From positions 62,001-126,000 of the forward strand of contig NZ_VIRL01000011.1 in the NCBI RefSeq assembly GCF_006874465.1: a stretch of 64,000 nucleotides of DNA, in the 5' to 3' direction. Made by a program: the position numbers and the translations under genes. The notes beneath the pieces are model-generated. The model ran no database searches and was not told where the DNA came from. It saw nothing but the letters and a program-made list of their open reading frames with translations. Below are positions 27,181 to 36,969 of this stretch, piece after piece. Source of the DNA: Microbispora bryophytorum. GTDB lineage: Bacteria; Actinomycetota; Actinomycetes; Streptosporangiales; Streptosporangiaceae. Numbering within the stretch: the first letter of the stretch is position 1; every line of letters starts with the position of its first letter.

Positions 27181-27296
27181 CAAGCGCTCTGGTCCCCCGT
27201 CGGAGCGCTGGTGCCGGCGTTCCGGGCCCCCGTCGGAACGCCGATGAAGCGACGCCGGGTGGTTTGCCCCCGTAACCACCCGGCGTCGCCCTTTTC
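27181..27296 (+). ncRNA. 6C-like small RNA with C-rich hairpin loops
   Basis: Three consecutive hairpins each present CCCCCGT in the loop. Stems are 27183-27189/27203-27209, 27216-27223/27235-27242 and 27249-27263/27275-27289. The last is followed by CCTTTTCT and should be the intrinsic terminator. Paired C-rich loops are the defining feature of the actinobacterial 6C RNA family. Family members are thought to regulate by base pairing of the C-rich loops with G-rich mRNA sites, with links to differentiation and growth control. Here the loops have five rather than six C residues and the terminator loop also carries the motif. Direction is set by the promoter and the T-run. Confidence 0.85.
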
Positions 27297-27317
27297 TCCA
27301 TAAAACCCGCCCCACGT

Positions 27318-27413
27318 TTTGACTTCGCACAGCTTCGACTTCACGCAGCTTCGACTTCACACGGCTTTGAGTTCGCACAGGTTTCGACTTCGCACGGTTA
27401 CGAGTCGGCACAG
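27318..27413 (+). repeat. Tandem repeat, 5-6 x 16 bp, downstream of the small RNA
   Basis: Units start at 27318, 27334, 27350, 27366 and 27382, with a weaker sixth at 27398. Consensus TTCGACTTCGCACAGC. They follow the RNA terminator directly. The remaining DNA to 27545 is GC-rich with nothing recognised. Confidence 0.85.
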
Positions 27414-27545
27414 ATATCGGCCCTGCGCACGTCGTCACAGACCGGCCGTCGCGGTCGTCCCCGGCAGGGACGGCCCTTCCGCCGAGCGGCCCCCGGCGCC
27501 CGCCCTTCCCCTTCATGCGGCGCGCCGGGGCCGTGGAAACCGGCG

Positions 27546-27821
27546 TCAGGAGTCGGGGGTGTCAGTGGTCGCGGCCGTCCTTGCGGTCGCCTCCGCCGCC
27601 CAGTCCTCGGCCATCCGGGACAACCGCTCCACCACGTCCGGCGGGGCGGTGCCGGCGCCCTGCGCCAGCCCCACCAGATAGGCGGTCAGCGGAGCGGCGG
27701 GCCGCGCCACTCCGTGCGCCACATCCCTGGTCAGGTCGAGCACCGCGGTCCGGTCCACCCGGGCGGGGTCGATGCCCAGCTCGCGGCAGACCAGTGCCGT
27801 CCATTCCTCCAGCACGTTCAC
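27546..27821 (-). CDS. DUF6457-type small protein
   Basis: A 91-residue acidic helical protein starting MNVLEEWTALVCRELGID, with PAAPLTAYLVGLAQG in the middle. It matches the small DUF6457 proteins commonly encoded beside mobA-like genes in actinobacteria. Function unknown. Start: GTG 27821 with GGGAG (27831-27827) five bases upstream. It lies 11 bp after the mobA-like stop, third in a leftward moaA-mobA-DUF6457 operon, suggesting a link with molybdenum cofactor. Confidence 0.8.
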   Translation of the reverse strand: MNVLEEWTALVCRELGIDPARVDRTAVLDLTRDVAHGVARPAAPLTAYLVGLAQGAGTAPPDVVERLSRMAEDWAAEATARTAATTDTPDS

Positions 27822-27832
27822 GCGTACTCCCT

Positions 27833-28495
27833 TCACCCGCGCCCTCGGGCCCGCTCGCGGGCCGCGCGGAGATCGTCGACGGTGTCGCAATCGAACCACG
27901 GCGGGGTCTCCCCGGGCGCCACGGGCGGGCGCACGAGCGCCGGTGCCAGCGGGCCGAGCAGCCCGCGCAGCGACCGCCCCTCGTAAGGACCGAGCGCGGC
28001 CCGCAACGCGGCCGTCCGCCAGGCGCCGGTGAGCCACTGCTCGCGGCCCTCGTCGTCCACGAGCACCGCGCCCGCGCCGTCCTCGGGCACGGCCGCCAGG
28101 AGCGCCCCGACGTGGTCGGCGGCGACGAACGGCAGGTCGGCGGCGAGCAGCACGACCAGCGGGGAGGTCACCCCGGCGAGCCCGGCACGCAACGCCGGAA
28201 CCGGCCCTCCGCCCGGGGGGTCCTCACGGGCGAACAGCACGCCCGGCATGTCCCTCGGCGGGCCCACCACGACGACGGCGCGGGCGTCGCGGACCGCCGC
28301 CGCCACGCGCTCCACCAGGGGCAGCCCGCCGACGAGCGCGCCCGGCTTGTCCGCCCCGCCGAGGCGCTCGGCCCGGCCCCCCGCCAGGATCACGGCGTCG
28401 TACGCCCCCGATCCGGTTCCGGTTCCGGTTCCGGTTTCGTGGCGGGAACGCACGACGGGCTCCAGGGCTCCAGGGCTCTCCGGGGGCTCCGTCAA
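27833..28495 (-). CDS. MobA-like molybdenum cofactor nucleotidyltransferase
   Basis: A 220-residue NTP-transferase. The nucleotide loop YDAVILAGGRAERLGGADKP (about 33-52) and AADLPFVAADH (the Asp that binds Mg) mark the MobA family, which attaches GMP (or CMP) to molybdopterin. Start: TTG 28495 overlaps the moaA stop (TTGA); a GTG further in is an alternative, because the first 30 residues are non-conserved and include a Gly-Thr run coded by four CCGGTT hexamers (28413-28436). Product is cytosolic. Confidence 0.85.
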   Translation of the reverse strand: MTEPPESPGALEPVVRSRHETGTGTGTGSGAYDAVILAGGRAERLGGADKPGALVGGLPLVERVAAAVRDARAVVVVGPPRDMPGVLFAREDPPGGGPVPALRAGLAGVTSPLVVLLAADLPFVAADHVGALLAAVPEDGAGAVLVDDEGREQWLTGAWRTAALRAALGPYEGRSLRGLLGPLAPALVRPPVAPGETPPWFDCDTVDDLRAARERARGRG

Positions 28496-29481
28496 CCGCC
28501 GATGGCCGACATCGGACGGGACGGCTGCAGGAACGCGGGATCGTCGATGCCGTGCCCGGCCTTCTTCCCCCGCACCGCCGCGACCCATCGCTGCGCCAGT
28601 TCCTCGTCCGAGGCGCCCGAGCGCAGCGCCGCACGCAGGTCGGACTCCTCCGTGGCGAACAGGCAGTTGCGGACCTGGCCGTCGGCGGTGATCCGGACGC
28701 GGTCGCAGGCGCCGCAGAACGGCCGGGTGACCGAGCCGATCACGCCCACTCGCTGCGGGCCGCCGTCGACCAGGAACAGCTCGGCGGGGGCGCTGCCCCG
28801 CTCACGCGGGTCGTCCTCGGTCAGGTCGAAGGATTCCTTCAGCAGTCCGAGGATCTCGTCGGCCGTGATCATGTCGTCGCGGCGCCAGCCGTGCTGGGCG
28901 TCGAGCGGCATCTGCTCGATGAAGCGCAGCTCATACCCCTGGTCGAGGCAGTAGCGCAGCAGCGGCGCGGCCTCGTGCTCGTTGACGCCGCGCATCAGCA
29001 CCGCGTTGACCTTGACCGGCGTGAGGCCCGCCGCCGTCGCCGCGGCGAGCCCGTCCAGCACGTCGCGCAGCCGGTCGCGGTGCGCGAGCCGGACGAAGAC
29101 GTCGCGGTCGAGCGTGTCCAGCGAGACGTTGACGCGGTCGAGACCGGCCCGCACGAGCGGCTCCGCGAGGCGGGCCAGGCCGATGCCGTTGGTCGTCAGC
29201 GACACCTGGGGACGCGGGCGCAGCGCGGCGGCCGCGGCCACGATCTCGACGAGCTCCCGCCGCAGCAGCGGCTCGCCACCCGTGAAGCGGACCTCCCGGA
29301 TGCCGAGCCGCTCCACGCCGATCGTCACCAGGCGGACGATCTCCTCACCCGTGAGCAGTTCGGGCTTGGGCAGCCAGTCGAGGCCCTCGGGCGGCATGCA
29401 GTACGCGCACCGCAGGTTGCACCGGTCGGTCAGCGACACCCGCAAATCAGTCGCGACCCGGCCGAACGAGTCAACCAGCAC
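28492..29481 (-). CDS. moaA: GTP 3',8-cyclase (molybdenum cofactor biosynthesis)
   Basis: A 329-residue radical SAM enzyme. The N-terminal cluster motif CNLRCAYC (CxxxCxxC within about 20-30) and C-terminal cluster CGACDRVR... with a further Cys (CLFA) are present, as is the GG C-terminus (SAIGG) needed for activity. MoaA converts GTP to 3',8-cyclo-GTP in the first step of molybdopterin synthesis. Start: GTG 29481 with GGAGG seven bases upstream; more upstream in-frame codons lack a ribosome site. It overlaps mobA-like by four bases. Confidence 0.94.
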   Translation of the reverse strand: MLVDSFGRVATDLRVSLTDRCNLRCAYCMPPEGLDWLPKPELLTGEEIVRLVTIGVERLGIREVRFTGGEPLLRRELVEIVAAAAALRPRPQVSLTTNGIGLARLAEPLVRAGLDRVNVSLDTLDRDVFVRLAHRDRLRDVLDGLAAATAAGLTPVKVNAVLMRGVNEHEAAPLLRYCLDQGYELRFIEQMPLDAQHGWRRDDMITADEILGLLKESFDLTEDDPRERGSAPAELFLVDGGPQRVGVIGSVTRPFCGACDRVRITADGQVRNCLFATEESDLRAALRSGASDEELAQRWVAAVRGKKAGHGIDDPAFLQPSRPMSAIGG

Positions 29482-29605
29482 GAAAGGACCTCCAACCCCA
29501 GAGAGCCTCAAGCCTAAGCCCTGCCGTCACGACGGCGGCAACCTCCCGGCGTCCGCCGTGATTCCGCCCGGGCCAGGGGCCCCGACCGGCCTTCGCCGCC
29601 GCCGC

Positions 29606-29649
29606 GCTCACGGCTTGCTCACGGCTCGCTCAGGGCTTGCTCAGGGCCT
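29606..29649 (-). repeat. Tandem repeat, 4 x 11 bp, over the prephenate dehydrogenase stop
   Basis: Units at 29606, 29617, 29628 and 29639 with consensus GCTCASGGCTT. On the minus strand each carries TGA; the real stop is 29632-29630, and two further TGA codons follow 11 and 22 bp downstream in the other frames. Confidence 0.85.
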
Positions 29650-30846
29650 CCTGCCGGCCGGCCTCCACCTGGTGGTGAAGGGACTGGGCGCCGGGATCGG
29701 CGGGCGGCAGGGGGGCGACGCCGGCCGCGCCGCCCGAGCCCGCCGGCGCCGTGATCGGGTGGAGGCGTTCGGCGGCCCAGCCCTCCTCCGTCAGCGCCCG
29801 CTGCGCGGCCTCCGCCCGGATCGCGGACAGGCCGAACTCCGCGAAGAGGGCCCCACGATCCGGAGACGCCGTGGCGGCGACGTCGTCGAGGCCGACTCCG
29901 AACTCCGCGAGCCTGGCGACCAGCAGCGCCAGCTCCCCCGGCCGTTCCCCCAGGGCGACCCGCAGCCGCACCTGGCCCGGCCCCGTGCCGGTGCGTCTGC
30001 CGTGGATCCGGTCGAGTCCGGCGATCCCCCGGCGCAGCAGGTCCTCGATCCTCATCACGCTGTGACCCTCGCGCACCGGCTCGGCCGCCGCGAGGTCGTC
30101 GAGCGCCGCCAGCACGGCCGACAGGTCGTCGTTCAGCGCTCGCAGCACTCTGGCGACCGCGGCGGCGTTGGCCTGGAGGATGTCGCGCCACAGGCGGGGA
30201 TCGCCGGCCGCGATGCGGGTGACGTCGCGCAGTCCCTGCCCGGCGAGCCGGAAGGCCTCCTCGGGCCCGGCCTGGAGCCGCGCCGCCATCAGGCTCGCCA
30301 CCACGTGCGGGGCGTGGGACGTCAACGCCACGGCGGCGTCGTGCGCCTGGTCCTCCATCACCACGGGGATCGCACCGCACAGGGCCACCATCTCCAGGAC
30401 CCGGTTCAGGGCCGGCTGCGACGTGGCCTGCGTGGGCGTGAGCACCCATGACCGATCCTCGAAGAGGTCGGCGCGGGCCGCGAGCGGGCCCGACCTCTCC
30501 CGGCCGGCCAGCGGATGCCCGCCCACGAATGTCACCGGGTCGGAGATGGTGCGCAACACGTCCCGGGCCGGGGCGGACTTCACGCTCGCCACGTCGGTGT
30601 AGGCGTGGGCGAGTCCGCGCAACTGCTGCTCGGCCAGCACCGCGCCGACCCTGCTGGGCGGTACGGCGATCACGGCGAGGTCCACCCGCTCCGCCGGGGC
30701 GCCGGCCACACCGGCGCCCAGCGCCGCCGCGGTGCGGGCCGCCGTCTCGTCCTGGTCCAGCAGATGCACCATGACGCCGTGCCGGCTCACCGCGAGCCCC
30801 ACCGATGTCCCGATCAAACCTGTGCCGACCACCGCCATGGTGCGCA

Positions 30847-30847
<1 letters not shown>
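29630..30847 (-). CDS. tyrA: Prephenate dehydrogenase
   Basis: A 405-residue TyrA-type enzyme. The NAD site VVGTGLIGTSVG (about 6-17), DVASVKSA, the active-site GGHPLAGRERSG (about 118-129) and SHAPHVVASL are clear. Residues from about 300 look like an ACT-type regulatory domain (VRLRVALGERPGELALLVARLAEF). It oxidatively decarboxylates prephenate to 4-hydroxyphenylpyruvate, the tyrosine precursor, and the ACT-like part suggests tyrosine feedback. Start: ATG 30847 overlaps the upstream gene's TGA. In many actinomycetes tyrA sits beside cytidylate kinase and der; here it follows a DAHP synthase-chorismate mutase frame. Confidence 0.92.
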
Positions 30848-32748
<1,901 letters not shown>

Positions 32749-33564
32749 CTACTCCTCGAGCAGGTCGGGCTGCTCGGCGACGATCTCGTCCCAGAGCAGC
32801 TGGAAGCTGAACCAGCCGAGCTGCGGATCGCCGAACCCGGCGCCCGCGGCCTCGGCCTGCTCACGGGTGAACCGCTGCGGGGTGCCGGCCGCCAGGGCGA
32901 GCAGCTGCACCTGGGCGCAGCTGTCGTAGGTGAAGAACCAGTGGACCGCCTCGTCCAGCGAGCCGCCGACCGTGATCAGCCCGTGGTGCCGCAGCAGGAT
33001 GGCGCGGTTGTCGCCGAGCTTCTCGGCGATGTCCCGGCCCTGTTCCATGGACACGGAGGGACCCTCGTACGCCTCGTAGAGGGTCTGCCTGCCGTAGAAG
33101 GCGGCGGACTCCTGGTCGATCGGCTCCAGCAGGCGGCCGAGCGCGCCGAGCGCGCGCGAGTGCGCCGTGTGCCCGTGCGCCGCGGCGGTGGCGTCCGGCC
33201 GCAGCTCGTGGATCTGCGAGTGGATGACGAACGCGCTGGGGTTGACCCGGTGCCTGCCGTGGACGACCTGTCCGGTGGAGTCGACGCAGATCAGATCGGT
33301 GACGCGGACGCGGTTGAAGGAGACCCCGAAGGGGTTCACCCAGAAACGGTCGTGGTGTTCCGGGTCGCGTACGGAGATGTGGCCGGAGATGCCCTCCCCG
33401 AATCCGTACTTGCCGAACAGCCGGAGGGCGGCCGCCAGGCGCTGCTTGCGGTGGCGGCGGGTGTCGTCGGGGTTGTCGAAGACCGGCTCGCCCGGGATGG
33501 GCAGGCCTGTCGCGGTGTCCGCGAGGTACGCCGGGCGCGTCTCGGCGGCCGTGGTCATGCTCAT
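32749..33564 (-). CDS. Class II aldolase/adducin family protein
   Basis: A 271-residue member of the class II aldolase/adducin fold. Metal-binding histidines appear in AAAHGHTAHSRAL (about 130-142) and RHHGLITVG (about 200-208); SGHISVRDP is the N-terminal active-site strand. Family members include sugar-phosphate aldolases and also the non-haem iron oxygenases CloR/NovR, which shorten prenylated 4-hydroxyphenylpyruvate to hydroxybenzoate. Size fits the latter (about 270-280 residues), but I cannot tell the reaction from sequence. Start: ATG 33564 after GAGGTGAG. It lies 135 bp upstream of the DAHP synthase gene on the same strand. Confidence 0.85.
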   Translation of the reverse strand: MSMTTAAETRPAYLADTATGLPIPGEPVFDNPDDTRRHRKQRLAAALRLFGKYGFGEGISGHISVRDPEHHDRFWVNPFGVSFNRVRVTDLICVDSTGQVVHGRHRVNPSAFVIHSQIHELRPDATAAAHGHTAHSRALGALGRLLEPIDQESAAFYGRQTLYEAYEGPSVSMEQGRDIAEKLGDNRAILLRHHGLITVGGSLDEAVHWFFTYDSCAQVQLLALAAGTPQRFTREQAEAAGAGFGDPQLGWFSFQLLWDEIVAEQPDLLEE

Positions 33565-33657
33565 GGTCGTCTCACCTCTCTGCTGCTGGTCTGTGCTGCC
33601 GGCCTGTGCTGCTGGGGTGGTGCTGAGCCGGTGCGCGGGCGCGGCTGCCGGGCCCCG

Positions 33658-35193
33658 CTACGCGGGGAGCAGGACGTCCTCGGACCGGGTGGTCTCTCCG
33701 GCCTCCGCGTGCTGGAGGATGGCCGCGACGATGTCCTCGCCGCGGTCCACCAGCGACGGGATGCCGAAGGTGAAGAAGAGCGCTCCGGCCCCGATGGTGC
33801 CGAGTCCGTACAGGCGCGGATCCGGTGCGCCGCCCGCGATGAGGCGGCTCGTCTCCCGGGCCAGCCGGAGTCCGCCGTGCGGGTGGGGGCTCGCGGCGCC
33901 GCCGGCGGTGAGCGAGGTCACCAGGGACCGCGCGGCGGCCGGTATGCGGTCCTCGGACGCGTTCACCGCGTTGATCACCGTGTCGGCGCCGATGACCTCC
34001 CCGTCGGAGGTGGCGAGCTCGAAGCCGCCACCGGAGCGCACGGCGACCTTCTGCAGCCCGGACCGCACCTCCAGCCGGCCGGCGTCGACGAGTTCGAGCA
34101 GCCGCGCCGCGCTGCTCGGCGGCATCGGACAGCACAGGCTCATGACGGTGCGGTAGTGGGAGCGCAGCATCGCCGCCCTGTCCCGCTCGGTCAGCAGGGG
34201 CCAGACGTCGGGGCCGATGTCCGGGACCGCGCGCTGCAGGATCCGCAGGCCCGGGTCCGGCGAGTCCACCGCGGCGAGATGACGGCGCAGGCGGTCGACC
34301 GGCGGCTCCATGTCCACGTCGACGATCTCGGCGCGGATCGCGTCGAGGTCCGCGCCGGCCTCCACGAGCTCGGCCCGGACGACCGCCGTGAAGTCCTCGA
34401 CGGACATCTCCCGCCGCTGCCGGGCGAGGGAGCGCATGTGGCTCTTGGTGAGATGGCGGAGTTCGAGCTCGAGCGGCCGCTGCCGGACGGCGGGGAGCAC
34501 ACCCCTCCTGGACAGCAGGGTGATCCGTCCCTCGTGCCCCTGCGCGTCGAGTTGGAGGATGACGTCGACCGCGGTCAGGCCGCTGCCGACGACGGCCACG
34601 TCCTGCCGCTCCCCGACGTGGCGGAGCTTGCCGGAGACAGGGTACGGGTCGGGCACGAAGCCGGGCGCGCCGGTCAGCCCGTAGACGTCCCTGGGGCCGT
34701 CACCTCCCACGCACAGAACCGCGTAGTCGAAAGCGGCGGCGCTCGTGCCGCCCGTGCTGAGCAGCACGTGGTCGGCGGTCCGGCGGGCTCCGGTGACCGC
34801 GGCTCCGACGAGGTCGACCCGCCAGCCCTGTCTGCGCAGCTCCCCCAGTGCCGCGTACGCCGTCTGCTCCAGGTACTCGCCGTAGACGGTGCGCGGGACG
34901 AAACGCGCTCCCGAGTAGGCGTCGACGTACCCGGCGTCGTCGGCGACGCGCTCCCGTAGCTCCAGCCAGCGCTCGAAGTGGTGAAGATCGCCCACCCGTG
35001 CCGACATGTCGTCGGGGGTCGCGTTGACCTTGATGACCTCGGTGTCGACCTGGTAGGCCCGGCCCCGCCACAGGTTGGGGGACGGTTCGAAGACGGTGAT
35101 GCTGCCCGGCCTTCCCCGCTCCCGGGCCAACGCGTCGATGAGGCAGACCGCGGACGCGCCGCCTCCGATCACACCGATTGAGATTCCAGACAT
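33658..35193 (-). CDS. FAD/NAD(P)-binding oxidoreductase (NAD_binding_9 type)
   Basis: A 511-residue flavoprotein. The FAD site IGVIGGGASAVCLIDAL (about 5-21) and the second dinucleotide fold VAVVGSGLTAVDVILQL (about 198-214) are clear, with NATPDDMSARV and GTIGAGALFFTFG as family features. Relatives resemble N-hydroxylases and other FAD/NADPH monooxygenases, many uncharacterised. Start: ATG 35193, no strong ribosome site. A 93-bp gap with CTG-rich short repeats separates it from the aldolase-family gene. Likely part of the accessory redox cluster. Confidence 0.8.
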   Translation of the reverse strand: MSGISIGVIGGGASAVCLIDALARERGRPGSITVFEPSPNLWRGRAYQVDTEVIKVNATPDDMSARVGDLHHFERWLELRERVADDAGYVDAYSGARFVPRTVYGEYLEQTAYAALGELRRQGWRVDLVGAAVTGARRTADHVLLSTGGTSAAAFDYAVLCVGGDGPRDVYGLTGAPGFVPDPYPVSGKLRHVGERQDVAVVGSGLTAVDVILQLDAQGHEGRITLLSRRGVLPAVRQRPLELELRHLTKSHMRSLARQRREMSVEDFTAVVRAELVEAGADLDAIRAEIVDVDMEPPVDRLRRHLAAVDSPDPGLRILQRAVPDIGPDVWPLLTERDRAAMLRSHYRTVMSLCCPMPPSSAARLLELVDAGRLEVRSGLQKVAVRSGGGFELATSDGEVIGADTVINAVNASEDRIPAAARSLVTSLTAGGAASPHPHGGLRLARETSRLIAGGAPDPRLYGLGTIGAGALFFTFGIPSLVDRGEDIVAAILQHAEAGETTRSEDVLLPA

Positions 35194-35232
35194 GTGTCAG
35201 CCTCGCCTGTCGATTATGGAGAAGGAATGGCG

Positions 35233-35772
35233 CTAGCCGATCCGGTTCAGGTCGATTCGGTGGAATGCCCCCTGCAGGAATACCAGCGGCACCCGCGCAT
35301 GGTTCGTACCGAGTCCGACTATCTCCCCGACGATCAGAAGATGGTCGCCGGCCACGAGGTGATTCCAGTAGCGGCATTCCAGCCATGCCGAGGAGTCCAG
35401 GAGCAGGGCGCCGGTCCGCTCGCCCGGCTTCGCGGGGAGACTGCTCAGTGCCTTTTTCCTTTCCTGTTCCGGACGGGCGAATATCCGGGCCAGATCCTCA
35501 CCTTCGGCGTCGAGGATGGAAACCGCCCAGACCCGGGACTCCATCAAATCGGCCAGGAACGTCGACTCACGGCGGATACTCAGCGATATCAGCGGAGGGT
35601 CCAGCGAGACCGAGGTCAGTGAATTGATCGTCAGGGCGTTGTGCGTGCGGAGCGAAGCGGTGCCGGAGAACGTGGTCACCACGCACACGCCGGTGGCGAA
35701 ATTGCGCATCACCGTGCGCAGGTCGTCCTGCACGGCGACCGCCACCTGATTTGCCGTTGGCGCCTCACCCAT
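35233..35772 (-). CDS. Flavin reductase (HpaC-like)
   Basis: A 179-residue flavin reductase-like domain protein: LRTVMRNFATGVCVVTTFSG at the N-terminus, TINSLTSVSLDPPLISLSI (the FMN site, about 48-66) and ECRYWNHLVAGDHLLIVGEI. Such enzymes use NAD(P)H to supply free reduced flavin to a two-component monooxygenase. Candidate partner: the acyl-CoA-dehydrogenase-like flavoprotein at 41908. Start: ATG 35772. It is encoded just upstream of the FAD/NAD(P) gene with a 39-bp gap, so the two are probably co-transcribed. Confidence 0.88.
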   Translation of the reverse strand: MGEAPTANQVAVAVQDDLRTVMRNFATGVCVVTTFSGTASLRTHNALTINSLTSVSLDPPLISLSIRRESTFLADLMESRVWAVSILDAEGEDLARIFARPEQERKKALSSLPAKPGERTGALLLDSSAWLECRYWNHLVAGDHLLIVGEIVGLGTNHARVPLVFLQGAFHRIDLNRIG

Positions 35773-36034
35773 CGTTGGTCCTCCCGGGGAGCATCGGACA
35801 CGAGATATTCAACGCATGCTCAGGAAATGACGACCCCCGCGGGACGGACCCTCGACGGCCGCAGAACGTAAATCGAATCGGCTCGACACCGACGACATTA
35901 CCGAGCGCCGGCTCGGACATTTGCCGGAGTGCGCACCGGAGATTGACGGTGCACGACGATCTCAGGGCGACCGGGCCGTGGCGCAGGGACACACGCCGTT
36001 CGCGTTTTCTCCGGTGAAAGCGCACAGGCGCGGA

Positions 36035-36484
36035 TCAGCGCCGGGGGAGGCGTCGCCGGGCGCCGGGCCGCAGGGGGACGAAGGCGCCGGGGCCCCAGCG
36101 CAGCGTGGTCGCGTGGCGGATCTCCACCGCGCGTTCCACGTCGAATTCGACGATCCGCAGCGCCCCGGGCAGTTCCGCGCTTCGCCGCGGGTCCCAGTCG
36201 ACCCGGGCGCGGCCGGTCAGCTGCAGTGCGACGGGCAGGGCGGCGACCACGAGGTCGCGGTCGCCGGCCGGGCCGGCGAACCCCGTGCCTCCCGTGACGA
36301 GGGAGGCCCACACCGCGCCCCCGGGATCGGCGGCGCCGAGGACGAGCATGCGCTGCCGCCTGAGGAAGTGGGCGAACCCCGGCTGGATCACGTCGTCGAA
36401 CATGGGAGACCCCCAGCCCGCGTGTCCCTCGCCCGCCCGCTTCTGCACTGCCTGTTCGCCCTCGTGGTGGCGCGTCTTGACCAC
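36035..36484 (-). pseudogene. Internally deleted pyridoxamine-phosphate-oxidase-like gene
   Basis: An open 149-codon frame whose two halves match opposite ends of a family of about 300 residues. The N-terminus (HHEGEQAVQKRAGEG, FLRRQRMLVLGAADPGGAVW) is the usual start of the family. From about residue 82, LQLTGRARVDWDP, GALRIVEFDVERAVEIRHAT is the usual C-terminal end. The roughly 150 intervening residues, which form the flavin-binding barrels, are missing. The join, near 36225-36280, keeps the frame. Start: GTG 36484 with GAGGAG. It is probably non-functional. Confidence 0.65.
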
Positions 36485-36969
36485 GTCGATCTCCTCGTGT
36501 CCGCAGGAAGCTCCGTCCGGCGCCGACGACGCCGGCCCGCGCGGGCGCCGTCACCCGATGCGGGGAATGCGCCGCCGCCGGCGGAAAGGCCCGGGCGACG
36601 ACTGGACGTTAGCGACGCGGCCGTCCGCCCACTTGGTGGAGCACGCACGTTTCCTTGCGCGGATACGCGCGTAAATCGCCGGTGACCGCGCGCGGTAGTA
36701 CGGTTCGGCGGCCGGCGGCATGACCGGATCCAGGTGGGCGGCGTCCGCGGCCCACCGGCGTTGTTTCCGCGGCACGTGTGGCAGTCATCGAAAACTTCGA
36801 TCGCCATAGCAAACCGGGCAAAGCGCATGTTCTCATGTCTTACGGGCGAAGCGGACCCCGGGGCGACATCAATCCGTTCGAGGACTAAGCCCCGTATGAA
36901 GAGGTCGCGGTTGTGCCTTCGCGGAACGGCACGTCTACCACTAGGTCTTACCGACGAGGTGATTGATCG
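36485..36969. promoter_or_regulatory. 485-bp intergenic region upstream of AraC gene
   Basis: No convincing gene on either strand. The right part (36770-36960) is less GC-rich and should carry the promoter of the AraC-type gene; GAGGTG just upstream of 36970 is its ribosome site. The left part must serve the leftward oxidase remnant. Confidence 0.5.

Noticed and set aside
27318..27413. Possible CRISPR array
   Set aside because: Units are contiguous 16-mers without spacers, and no cas gene is present.
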